From Gloeobacter morelensis MG652769 (GTDB taxonomy: Bacteria > Cyanobacteriota > Cyanobacteriia > Gloeobacterales > Gloeobacteraceae), in NCBI RefSeq assembly GCF_021018745.1, contig NZ_CP063845.1:2976001-3040000 (forward strand): a stretch of DNA of 64,000 nucleotides, written 5' to 3'. Positions 27,575-35,292 of this stretch are shown here, piece by piece; the stretch's first letter is position 1, and each line of letters begins with the position of its first letter. The notes under the pieces are model-generated. The model worked only from the letters and a program-made list of their open reading frames with translations. It did not search any database and was not told the origin of the DNA. The position numbers were made by a program, and so were the translations under genes.

Positions 27575-27753
27575 GGACGAACTCCCGCAATTCTACAGAG
27601 TAAGAACGCCCCCATACGATACCGCTCCTGAAGATGACCCGGCAGTCCCAGGGGGCGGCATTTTCCAACCCCGGACGGGCGAAGGGAGGGAACCGGCGTT
27701 TTAAATTGAAATGTTGGCCGATCACCCACACCACCCACACCTGCACCTGCACC

Positions 27754-28845
27754 ATGCCGCTTCCCGCCGCCGTCCTCACCACCCCCCACAGCGGCTACCA
27801 CTGGCCGGGGTCGCTGCTGTCGCCCCGCAATCGCCGCTTCTTCGAAGGCTGGTACTACCGGGTGAGCCTTGCCGAGGAGGGCGAATCGTTCGCCTTTATG
27901 TACGCAATCGAAGATCCGGCCGGCGGAGCGCCGACCAGCGGCGGTTTTGCCCAGGTGCTCGGTCCTGAAGACGGCCGCACCTACCAGCTCTTTGCTGGCG
28001 TGGAGGGCTTCTGGGCGACCCCCGACCGCCTTGCCCTCGGCCACCGGCAAGATCCGCCCGGACCGGCGGGGTATCTGGAGCCGGCGGATTTTGAAGCGCA
28101 AGTGCGCCGGGGCTACCAGGCCACCGACAGCCTCAACCAGGGCTGTATCGAGGACAAGACAGGCGAGATCACCCGCTGGTGCTACCGGATCCGGCCGGTA
28201 CACGGTTGGGGAGCACCGGGGCGGCCGGTGGCGACGATGGGCTGGCTGTCGTACCTGCCGGTGTTCGAACCCGGCTGGCAGATCTTGATGGCCGACGGCC
28301 TGGCCGAGGGCTGGATCGAATGGCGAGGACGTCGCTATACTTTCACCGGTGCCCCCGCCTACGGCGAAAAAAACTGGGGCGGAGCCTTTCCCACCCAGTG
28401 GTTCTGGGCGCAGGCCAACGCCTTCGAGGGTTCCCCGGGCGCGGCACTGGTGGCGGGGGGCGGACGGCGCGGGGTGCTGTGGTGGGAAGAATCGGTGGCG
28501 ATGGTCGGCTTCTACTGGGCCGGGCGATTCTACCGGTTTACGGCCGGGCAGGAAAAGCTCACCTGTACCGTCGCTCCCTGGGGCCACTGGCACATCGAAG
28601 CACTCTCGCAGCGCCACCGCATCGAAGTCAGGGGCACCGTCGCCCCGCAGGGCGGCATCGAGCTGTTGGCACCCACGGCGAACGGCTCGCGCTTCGTGTG
28701 CCGCGACACCCTCAAGGGGGAGGTGCGGGTGCGCCTGGAGCGGCGCTGGGGCGACCGGGCAGTATTATTCGACGGACGGACACCTCTAGGAGGGCTGGAG
28801 ACCGGCGGCGGTCCGTGGGACGGTGAGTGGCGTATTTCTTGTTAG
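27754..28845 (+). CDS. Tocopherol cyclase (VTE1/Slr1737-like)
   Basis: The 363-residue protein shows the tocopherol cyclase pattern: TPHSGYHWPGSLLSPRNRRF followed by FEGWYYRVSL near residues 30-40, FAFMYAIEDPAGG, and GAPAYGEKNWGGAFPTQWFW, with WFWAQANAF after it. It closes the chromanol ring from 2-methyl-6-phytyl-benzoquinol derivatives and is membrane-associated, as in plastids. I chose the ATG at 27754 rather than one 40 residues upstream because homology-like sequence begins at LTTPHSGYHWPG. The methyltransferase starts 11 bp downstream and HPPD follows it. All three serve vitamin E synthesis. Confidence 0.9.
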   Translation: MPLPAAVLTTPHSGYHWPGSLLSPRNRRFFEGWYYRVSLAEEGESFAFMYAIEDPAGGAPTSGGFAQVLGPEDGRTYQLFAGVEGFWATPDRLALGHRQDPPGPAGYLEPADFEAQVRRGYQATDSLNQGCIEDKTGEITRWCYRIRPVHGWGAPGRPVATMGWLSYLPVFEPGWQILMADGLAEGWIEWRGRRYTFTGAPAYGEKNWGGAFPTQWFWAQANAFEGSPGAALVAGGGRRGVLWWEESVAMVGFYWAGRFYRFTAGQEKLTCTVAPWGHWHIEALSQRHRIEVRGTVAPQGGIELLAPTANGSRFVCRDTLKGEVRVRLERRWGDRAVLFDGRTPLGGLETGGGPWDGEWRISC

Positions 28846-28856
28846 ACGAGGTGGCA

Positions 28857-29702
28857 ATGGGCGAGCGAACGGTTCTCAACGAAAATATCCGGCGGTTCTA
28901 CGACGTGTCTTCCGGGTTGTGGGAGGAGGTCTGGGGCGAGCACATGCATCACGGCCACTGGGAAGTGGGGGAAGCGGACAAAGATCGCCGCGTCGCCCAG
29001 GTGGATCTGGTCGTGCGTCTGCTCGACTGGGCGGGGATCGACCGGGCCGGGTCGATCGTCGATGTCGGCTGCGGTATCGGCGGCAGCAGCCTGTTGCTGG
29101 CGGAGCGCTTCGGCGCCCGGGTAGAAGGGATCACCCTCAGCCCCGTGCAGTGCAAACGCGCCGCCGAGCGCGCCCGCGAGCACCATCTGGACGGGCGCGT
29201 GCACTTTCAGGTGGCCGACGCCCACCGAATGCCCTTCGCCGACGGCCGGTTCGACCTGGTCTGGTCGCTCGAAAGCGGTGAGCACATGGCCGACAAGGCC
29301 CAATTTTTGCGCGAATGCCACCGGGTGCTCAGGCCCGGCGGCCGGCTGGTGTTCGTGACCTGGTGCCGTCGCCACGGCGCCTTGGACGCGCGGGATCAAA
29401 AATGGCTGGAGGCTATCTACCGGATCTACCACCTGCCCTACATCCTCTCGATCGAGAGCTACGCGCAGTTGCTGGGTGAGACGGGGTTCTCGGGCATTCG
29501 GACCACCGACTGGTCCGATCGGGTGGCCCGCTTCTGGTCGCTGGTGATCGATTCGGCCCTCGAACCGGCGGTGCTGTTGAAGGTGATCGCCCAGGGACCG
29601 ACGGTAATCAAAGGCGCGCTCGCCATGCAGTTGATGCGGCGCAGCTACGCGCGGGGGCTGGTGCGCTTCGGGGTGTTCGCGGCCCAAAAGGCGGAGGGAT
29701 AA
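28857..29702 (+). CDS. Tocopherol-type methyltransferase (gamma-tocopherol C-methyltransferase-like)
   Basis: The 281-residue class I SAM methyltransferase has motif I IVDVGCGIGGSSLLLAERFG, FDLVWSLESGEHMADKAQFL and VLRPGGRLVFVTWC. YDVSSGLWEEVWGEHMHHGH at the N-terminus is typical of the gamma-tocopherol/MPBQ methyltransferase group (Slr0089-like). The ATG at 28857 has a GAGG ribosome site 4-8 bases upstream. The stop overlaps the HPPD start by one base (TAATG). Operon position supports a role in tocopherol methylation; which ring position is methylated is not shown by sequence alone. Confidence 0.88.
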   Translation: MGERTVLNENIRRFYDVSSGLWEEVWGEHMHHGHWEVGEADKDRRVAQVDLVVRLLDWAGIDRAGSIVDVGCGIGGSSLLLAERFGARVEGITLSPVQCKRAAERAREHHLDGRVHFQVADAHRMPFADGRFDLVWSLESGEHMADKAQFLRECHRVLRPGGRLVFVTWCRRHGALDARDQKWLEAIYRIYHLPYILSIESYAQLLGETGFSGIRTTDWSDRVARFWSLVIDSALEPAVLLKVIAQGPTVIKGALAMQLMRRSYARGLVRFGVFAAQKAEG

Positions 29703-30736
29703 TGCTGCTGGGGTTCGCCTGGATGGAGTTGTTCGTCGAGTCGGCACAGGCGAGCGCCGAGCGCCTGTGCACCCAGATGGGCTTTACCCCGGTGGGCCGC
29801 TTCGAAGATTGTAATACTTTTAGTCTCGCGATACGCAATGGCGGTGTGCTGCTGGTGGTCAGCGAGGCGCTGGGAGCAACCGGTCCGGTGCAGCAGTACC
29901 TCGATGGCCATCCCCAGGGGATCGCCGATGTCGCTTTTTGGACGGAAGCGCTTCCGGGCGGCCCCGGCACGCTCCCCGGTCGCCTGCCCGCCACCGGACA
30001 AATCGTGGGGCCGGCGGGGATCACCCATACGTTCGCGCCTCCCCAGCCGGGCAATTTGCCGCCGGGTTTTCTGCCGCTGCCCGGTGCCGCGCTGCGCTGC
30101 GATCTGGCTGGGATCGACCACGTCGTGCTCAACCTCGGCACCGAAGCCTTCCAGCCTGCCATCCACTGGTACCGGCAGGTGCTTGGGCTCGAAGCGAGCC
30201 GCTACTTTGAAATTTCTACCCCCCGCTCGGCGCTCAAAAGCTGGGTACTCACCGACGCTGCCCATCGCGTGCGCCTGCCGCTGAATGCCCCGCTGAGCGC
30301 CAACTCCCAGGTGAGCGAATTTCTGGAGGCCAACGGCGGCCCGGGAGTGCAGCATGTTGCCCTGCGCACGACGAATATTGCCCACACGGTCGCTCACCTG
30401 CGCACCCTGGGGGTGGAATTTCTCGACTCCCCGGCCGCCTACTTCGAGCGCCTCGGCGATCGCGTCGATCTGGCCGGCCTGGACATGGAGACCTTGCGCC
30501 GATTGCATATCCTCGTCGACCAGGACGAAAGCGAAGGCCGAATCTTGCAAATATTTACCCGACCGCTGTTCGCGGAGCCGACTTTGTTCTTCGAATTTAT
30601 CGAGCGCCAGGGAACAGCCCTCGGCTTCGGCGAAGGCAACTTTCAGTCGCTTTTTGAAGCGATCGAACGGGAGCAGCAGTCGCGCGGCACCCTGGAGGCA
30701 AAGCGCAAACCCGCCTCCCGGCAGGATGCACTATAA
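29702..30736 (+). CDS. 4-hydroxyphenylpyruvate dioxygenase
   Basis: The 344-residue protein has two glyoxalase/VOC domains. The iron ligands are His in GIDHVVLNLG, His in GVQHVALRTTNI and Glu in LFFEFIERQG, as in HPPD. The C-terminal FGEGNFQSLFEAIEREQ is the family ending. HPPD turns 4-hydroxyphenylpyruvate into homogentisate, the head-group precursor of tocopherol and plastoquinone-like compounds. It is coupled to the upstream methyltransferase. The stop TAA at 30734-30736 lies inside the -10 element of the next operon. Confidence 0.93.
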   Translation: MLLGFAWMELFVESAQASAERLCTQMGFTPVGRFEDCNTFSLAIRNGGVLLVVSEALGATGPVQQYLDGHPQGIADVAFWTEALPGGPGTLPGRLPATGQIVGPAGITHTFAPPQPGNLPPGFLPLPGAALRCDLAGIDHVVLNLGTEAFQPAIHWYRQVLGLEASRYFEISTPRSALKSWVLTDAAHRVRLPLNAPLSANSQVSEFLEANGGPGVQHVALRTTNIAHTVAHLRTLGVEFLDSPAAYFERLGDRVDLAGLDMETLRRLHILVDQDESEGRILQIFTRPLFAEPTLFFEFIERQGTALGFGEGNFQSLFEAIEREQQSRGTLEAKRKPASRQDAL

Positions 30737-30753
30737 TAGCTAGACAGTCTAGC
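30732..30753 (+). promoter_or_regulatory. Promoter -10 and palindromic operator of the phd/vapC-type module
   Basis: TATAAT at 30732-30737 is followed at once by the perfect palindrome GCTAGACAGTCTAGC at 30739-30753 (7-base arms, one central base). This lies 18 bp before the antitoxin ATG. The position fits autorepression by the antitoxin or the toxin-antitoxin complex. Confidence 0.75.
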
Positions 30754-30771
30754 CAAAAAGGTGGCTCGACG

Positions 30772-31014
30772 ATGCAGTGGCAACTGGCTGACGCGAAAAA
30801 CAGATTTAGCGACCTCGTGGAGCGCGCCTTACGGGAAGGTCCTCAAACGGTGACAAAGCGGGGTATCGAAGCTGTGGTCGTGCTGTCGGCTGAGGAGTAC
30901 CGTCGATTGTCTGGAGCAAAGCCGAGCTTCAAGGCTTACTTGATGCAGGGACCGTCCTTCGAGGGACTGGACCTTGAGCGCGATCAAAGTGCTGAGCGGT
31001 CTGTAGAACTGTGA
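30772..31014 (+). CDS. Phd/YefM-family antitoxin
   Basis: The 80-residue protein starts MQWQLADAKNRFSDLVERAL and continues VTKRGIEAVVVLSAEEYRRL, the Phd/YefM DNA-binding fold. The C-terminal acidic, flexible part (FEGLDLERDQSAERSVEL) would wrap the toxin. It has its own promoter and operator upstream. The stop overlaps the toxin GTG start by 4 bases. Confidence 0.93.
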   Translation: MQWQLADAKNRFSDLVERALREGPQTVTKRGIEAVVVLSAEEYRRLSGAKPSFKAYLMQGPSFEGLDLERDQSAERSVEL

Positions 31015-31442
31015 GGCTGCTGCTGGATACTTGCGTGATTGCCGAGTTGCGCAAGCCGCGTCCCGAGCCCACGGTGGTGGATACCATCGGCGCTGTTGCC
31101 GACGATAATCTGTACCTCAGCGTGCTGACGGTTGGCGAGATTTTCAAGGGGATCGGATTGCTCCCGCCGGGCACAAAAAAACAAGAGTTGAACCATTGGC
31201 TGCTCGGCCTGCAGGTGCAGTTTGCAGAGCGTATTTTGGCAGTTGACGCAGAAACAGCGGAAATCTGGGGTAAGGGCGTTGCTGCCGCTACACAAGCTGG
31301 AGTGACTGTGCCGACGATCGACAGCCTGATTGCCGCGACCGCCGCCCGTCACGGTCTAGCAGTTGCTACGCGCAATGTGCGCCACTTTCACAGGTTCGGG
31401 GTGAGCGTTGTAAACCCCTGGGATGGCCAAAATGCCCCGTAA
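31011..31442 (+). CDS. VapC-family PIN-domain toxin (FitB-like)
   Basis: The 143-residue PIN nuclease begins at GTG (overlapping the antitoxin stop as GTGA) with RLLLDTCVIAELRKPRPEP. It shows LSVLTVGEIFKGI, PTIDSLIAATAARHGL and LAVATRNVRHFHRFGVSVVN. The four acidic metal-binding residues (D7, E43, D-in-TIDS and the later N/D position) are in the usual places. It would cleave tRNA or mRNA when free of the antitoxin. Confidence 0.93.
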   Translation: MRLLLDTCVIAELRKPRPEPTVVDTIGAVADDNLYLSVLTVGEIFKGIGLLPPGTKKQELNHWLLGLQVQFAERILAVDAETAEIWGKGVAAATQAGVTVPTIDSLIAATAARHGLAVATRNVRHFHRFGVSVVNPWDGQNAP

Positions 31443-31453
31443 ATGCGGGTCAA

Positions 31454-31816
31454 TCAGTTTGTGCGGGTGCTTTGCTCACGCGACAATGCGATCGCGGGTT
31501 GGTGCTCGCCGGCATTGAAGACCGACTCCGCCCCGCTCAACCGTTCGAGCGTCTCGCGCGCGTCGATGAGGCGCTTGAGGAGCACCTGGGCGATGCCCTG
31601 GACGGCGGGATTGGTGGACTGCTCGGTGCGCTTCACTTCGACCATCACCACCGCTTCTTCAGTCCGGTAGAGCCAGAAGGCCTCTCCCTGCTCGACGATC
31701 CCCAGGTTGATGCGCTCAAGCAGGGGTTTGCGCCGCTGCACCAGATCGTCCCAGATCCCTGCGCTATCCCACACGCGGGCGACTCTCCACCCTTCAGCCA
31801 AAAAAAAGTACTTCAT
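31454..31816 (-). CDS. Conserved cyanobacterial-type hypothetical protein
   Basis: About 120 residues starting MKYFFLAEGWRVARVWDSAG, with RRKPLLERINLGIVEQGEAF and WLYRTEEAVVMVEVKRTEQS. The C-terminal half is helical (VLLKRLIDARETLERLSGAE). The aromatic opening and the length resemble small proteins seen across cyanobacteria; no function is known to me. It converges on the vapC gene. Confidence 0.7.
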   Translation of the reverse strand: MKYFFLAEGWRVARVWDSAGIWDDLVQRRKPLLERINLGIVEQGEAFWLYRTEEAVVMVEVKRTEQSTNPAVQGIAQVLLKRLIDARETLERLSGAESVFNAGEHQPAIALSREQSTRTN

Positions 31817-31891
31817 AAACAAACAATCCGATGAATCTTGCGTGGCATTGCATCTATGCCCAACTTTACATGGGTCGCCGCAAAAAATCCG

Positions 31892-32194
31892 TCAACGACC
31901 GGCGGAAGATTGGGGTTGTCCCAGGGTTGGAACGTACAGTCCAGCGATACCGTGGGCAATGCGCGACGGGTTGGCTTGCGCCAGATTGGCCAGGACGATG
32001 ATGGTGAGTTTGTCGTCGACGTAGCGGGCGATGTGGGCGGTAAATCCCTGCCACTGCCCTGCGTGCTCGATGAGGCGGCGCCCGGCCACCGAGCCGAGCG
32101 CCCATCCGAAGCCGTAAGGGTGCGTCTTGCCGTCGTTGAGCGTCACCGGCGTCCACATCTGCTCAAGGCTGGACTTTGTAAACCATCTTTTCAT
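31892..32194 (-). pseudogene. C-terminal fragment of a class C beta-lactamase-like serine hydrolase
   Basis: The 100-residue frame carries [40 protein letters not shown] and [20 protein letters not shown]. This is the last third of the beta-lactamase/penicillin-binding-protein family, including the H-A-G equivalent of the KTG triad. The SxxK and YxN motifs are absent, because the frame starts at the edge of the epimerase gene. Its ATG overlaps the epimerase stop by 4 bases, by chance or by fusion during a deletion. Confidence 0.7.
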
Positions 32195-33261
32195 GACAAC
32201 AACCGAACGCCCAGACCGGGCGCTTCGCGGGTGGATAGGTAACCGTCTTTGAGCACAAAACCGCCCGTCACCACGTCGCGAGCCAGGTCCAGGCTGCCGT
32301 CAAGGTCGAGGTAGCGGGTGGCGGGACAGGCGAGGGCGGCGTGGAGGGCCGCGGTGATGCTGACGATGCTCTCGTCCATGCAGCCCCACATCAACTCGAT
32401 GGCGCCGATTTCGGCCAGATTGGCGATGGCCAGAGCCGGGCGGATGCCGCCGCACTTCATCAATTTGACGTTGAAGATGCCGCAGGCTGGGGAGGGAGTC
32501 AGCAGCTTCAGCGCGTCGCGTTCATCCAGCAAGCTCTCGTCGGCGGCGATGCGGATGCGGATGTCGGGGGGCAAGGCGCGCAGGGCGGCGATGTCCCCGG
32601 CGGGGATGGGCTGCTCTAAAAATTCGAGAAACAGATGCGCCGTGCGGCGCACGAACTGCTCCACCTCGGCGACGCTGTAGCCCTGGTTAGGATCGACTCG
32701 CAGGTGAACGGCGTCGCCCACCTGTTCACGCAGGCGGGCAAGCCGCTCGATGTCTCCTTCGAGATCGAGGCCGGTCTTGACTTTGAGGATGCGAAAACCG
32801 CGCCCGAGGTACTCCCTGGCCTCCGCGAGCGTCTCGTCGAGGGGTTTGATGCCGATGGTGATCGAGGTGGGCAGGCCGGGGTGGACACGGCCCAGCATCG
32901 CCACCAGCGGCACCCCCAGGTGTTGGGCCAGCAGGTCGTGCAGGGCGATATCGACCGCCGCCCGCGCGGCGGGCCTGCCTGCCATCCGCTCCCCCAGCCG
33001 CCGACAGAGCTTCGGCAATTCTCGGATGTCTTCGCCCACCAGCCAGCCGATGGCCCCGCCCAACAGCGCTTCGCGGCAGGCTTGCTCGCTCTCACCGGTC
33101 ACGTCCGCAGCCGCAGAAGCCGCCCCCAGACCGAGCAGCCCCGATGCGCTCTGCAATTGCACAATCACGTTCTCGACGGTGCCGACGTGCCGCAGGGCGA
33201 TGGTGTAGGGCCGCACCAGACCGAACGCCTCTACCCGGGCGGTGGCCTGGACGATTTTCAC
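32191..33261 (-). CDS. Enolase-superfamily epimerase (dipeptide epimerase / DgcA-like)
   Basis: The 356-residue protein is of the muconate-lactonising/dipeptide epimerase branch. It has [20 protein letters not shown] (catalytic KxK), metal ligands in [19 protein letters not shown] and RIAADESL, and the second catalytic lysine in [35 protein letters not shown] is the Ala-Glu epimerase-type loop. Family members epimerise L-Ala-D/L-Glu. A related enzyme, DgcA, racemises N-acetyl-D-glutamate. It overlaps the DUF1611 gene by 4 bases (ATGA), the usual partner of DgcA, so I favour that role. Confidence 0.88.
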   Translation of the reverse strand: MKIVQATARVEAFGLVRPYTIALRHVGTVENVIVQLQSASGLLGLGAASAAADVTGESEQACREALLGGAIGWLVGEDIRELPKLCRRLGERMAGRPAARAAVDIALHDLLAQHLGVPLVAMLGRVHPGLPTSITIGIKPLDETLAEAREYLGRGFRILKVKTGLDLEGDIERLARLREQVGDAVHLRVDPNQGYSVAEVEQFVRRTAHLFLEFLEQPIPAGDIAALRALPPDIRIRIAADESLLDERDALKLLTPSPACGIFNVKLMKCGGIRPALAIANLAEIGAIELMWGCMDESIVSITAALHAALACPATRYLDLDGSLDLARDVVTGGFVLKDGYLSTREAPGLGVRLLS

Positions 33262-34328
33262 CGGGCCGTCTCCGCCTGGAGGAATGCCCGGATCGGTTCC
33301 ACCAGGGCACCTACACCTTCTTCGAGGGGGCGCACCACCGGCAGGGCCAGCTGCTCCACCAGTTGCTTCTGAGCGCGGATAAGTGCGTCGCCCGTCAGTG
33401 CTTCGCCGTTGAGTGTAACTGCCAGAACCCGGGCTCCCAACAGCTCGATGAGGGCGATCTCCTCGGCGATGGGCGGGATGCGGATGCCTTCTGCTTCGAA
33501 GCCGCTGAAACAGAGCCTCCCCGGCGCGTGCTGAAGAATAACGCCGCGCGCTCCGCCTGAGAGGATAAATTCGGAACCGCAGGGACCGGCGGGGTTGCGC
33601 AGGGCCGACTGGCCTTCGAGCAAGATCAGTTCCGGGGCAAAGCGCTCAGCGCAGCTCAAGATGGCGTGTTCGATTTCGCCGCTTACAAAATCGTTGACCA
33701 CCGCATCGAGCACAAAACCGCAGGGGGCACCCTGCATCCAGCCGGTCTGGCCGGTGAAAATCAGTTCGGTGCGGATCCCCGCTTTGGTGCAGGCCTCCAG
33801 CAAAAAGCGGCTGGTGGTGCGTTTACCCAGGGCGCAGTCGGTGCCCAGCACGGCGATGCGGGGGGTCAAAAGCGCCTTGATCTTGCCGGTCCAGAAGTGA
33901 AGTTGATCTTTGGGTTTGGGCTTGCGGATATCGGTAATCGTGAGGCCCAGGTGCTTGGCAGTCCCAGCCAGGGCCGTGTCCTCAGAAGCGTACTCGTGCA
34001 GACCGCTGACGACGTGCATCCCGGCTTCGAGCGCCTCGCGCAGCTGAGCGCGCAGGCTGGGGGTGAGCTTGCCGCCATTGGTGGCGATGCCGACCACGGC
34101 GTAAGCGGGCCGTACCGGGAGCTGCGCCAGTGCCTGGGCGATCGTGGCGCAAATCGGTATATTGCGGTGGCGGTCATCGAGCAGCTGCCCGGCATCCTGC
34201 CCGGCGGTCGGCTCGTCGATCACCGCCAGAATTTTGTATCGCTCGGTCTCGCGCACCAGGCCGTGGGCCGTCTTGCCGCTGCCGGTGGCATAGAGGCCGT
34301 CGCAAAGGACAATCGCCGTGCCGTCCAC
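33258..34328 (-). CDS. DUF1611 protein, D-glutamate N-acetyltransferase-like (DgcN)
   Basis: The 356-residue protein has an N-terminal Rossmann-like half (LCDGLYATGSGKTAHGLVRE; AYAVVGIATNGGKLTPSLRA). The C-terminal half is P-loop-like, with AVLGTDCALGKRTTSRFLLE and LIFTGQTGWMQGAPCGFVLD. This layout matches DUF1611. A member of that family, DgcN, has been described as a D-glutamate N-acetyltransferase working with DgcA. The start lies 22 bp after argF on the same strand. Together the pair could convert D-Glu from peptidoglycan into N-acetyl-L-glutamate. Confidence 0.85.
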   Translation of the reverse strand: MDGTAIVLCDGLYATGSGKTAHGLVRETERYKILAVIDEPTAGQDAGQLLDDRHRNIPICATIAQALAQLPVRPAYAVVGIATNGGKLTPSLRAQLREALEAGMHVVSGLHEYASEDTALAGTAKHLGLTITDIRKPKPKDQLHFWTGKIKALLTPRIAVLGTDCALGKRTTSRFLLEACTKAGIRTELIFTGQTGWMQGAPCGFVLDAVVNDFVSGEIEHAILSCAERFAPELILLEGQSALRNPAGPCGSEFILSGGARGVILQHAPGRLCFSGFEAEGIRIPPIAEEIALIELLGARVLAVTLNGEALTGDALIRAQKQLVEQLALPVVRPLEEGVGALVEPIRAFLQAETAR

Positions 34329-34350
34329 ATCCCTCTCCGCTTGCCTGAAA

Positions 34351-35292
34351 CTACCGGCCGCCCATCAGTGCTGCGAGTACCGCCTTCTGGGCGTGCAGCC
34401 GGTTTTCGGCCTCGTCCCAGATGCGCGAGCGGGCGCCTTCCATGACTTCGTCGGTGATCTCCTCACCCCGGTGGGCGGGCAGGCAGTGCAGCACAATCGC
34501 CTCCGCCTCGGCGCAGTGCAGCAGCGCCGCGTTGATCTGGTAGTGCTCGAACAATTGCAACCGGCGCTGGGTCTCGGCCTCCTGGCCCATACTCGTCCAG
34601 ACATCGGTATAGAGGACGTGCGCGCCGCGGGCCGCCTCGAACGGGTCGCGCAGGATCTGCACCTCGGCACCGGTGCGCCCGGCAATTTCACTGGCGCGCG
34701 CGCCCACGGCGGGGTCGGGGGCAAAGCCCTCGGGGGTGGCGACTGCGATCGAAACGCCCGCCTTGGCACAGCCCAACAGCAGCGAATGGGCGACGTTGTT
34801 GCCGTCGCCCACGTAGGCGAGCTTGAGCCCGGCAAGCCGCCCAAAATTTTCGCGAATGGTGAGCAGGTCCGCCAGGATCTGGCAGGGGTGCTCGTGGTCG
34901 GTGAGGGCGTTGATGACCGGGATCCCCGCGTATTGGGCGTACTCCTCCAGTTCTGTCTGGGCGAAGGTGCGAATGGCCAGACCGTCGACGTAGCGGCCCA
35001 GGACGCGGGCGGTGTCGCGCACCGGTTCGCCCCGGCCCACCTGGGTGGTGCTGGGGCTGAGGTCGATTACCTGGCCACCCAACTGGTACATCGCGACCGT
35101 AAACGAGACGCGGGTGCGGGTGGAGGCTTTGAGAAACACCAACCCCAGCACTTTGCCGTGCAGGTTCGCCACCCGCTCGCCGCGCTTGAGCTGGTGGGCG
35201 AGGGTCAGAAGCGCGTGCAATTGCGCTTCGTCGAGGTCGTCGAGACTCAGCAGACCCGGCCCCAAGCGCGTCGCCCCCAGACTCGCGCTCAT
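34351..35292 (-). CDS. argF: Ornithine carbamoyltransferase
   Basis: The 313-residue enzyme forms citrulline from ornithine and carbamoyl phosphate. It shows the carbamoyl-phosphate motif FLKASTRTRVSFTVAMYQLG, HPCQILADLLTIRENFG, the ornithine loop VLYTDVWTSMGQEAE and HCLPAHRGEEITDEVMEG. The start ATG overlaps the ctp stop by 4 bases (ATGA), so it is coupled to the protease gene upstream. It is followed closely by DUF1611. Confidence 0.96.
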   Translation of the reverse strand: MSASLGATRLGPGLLSLDDLDEAQLHALLTLAHQLKRGERVANLHGKVLGLVFLKASTRTRVSFTVAMYQLGGQVIDLSPSTTQVGRGEPVRDTARVLGRYVDGLAIRTFAQTELEEYAQYAGIPVINALTDHEHPCQILADLLTIRENFGRLAGLKLAYVGDGNNVAHSLLLGCAKAGVSIAVATPEGFAPDPAVGARASEIAGRTGAEVQILRDPFEAARGAHVLYTDVWTSMGQEAETQRRLQLFEHYQINAALLHCAEAEAIVLHCLPAHRGEEITDEVMEGARSRIWDEAENRLHAQKAVLAALMGGR

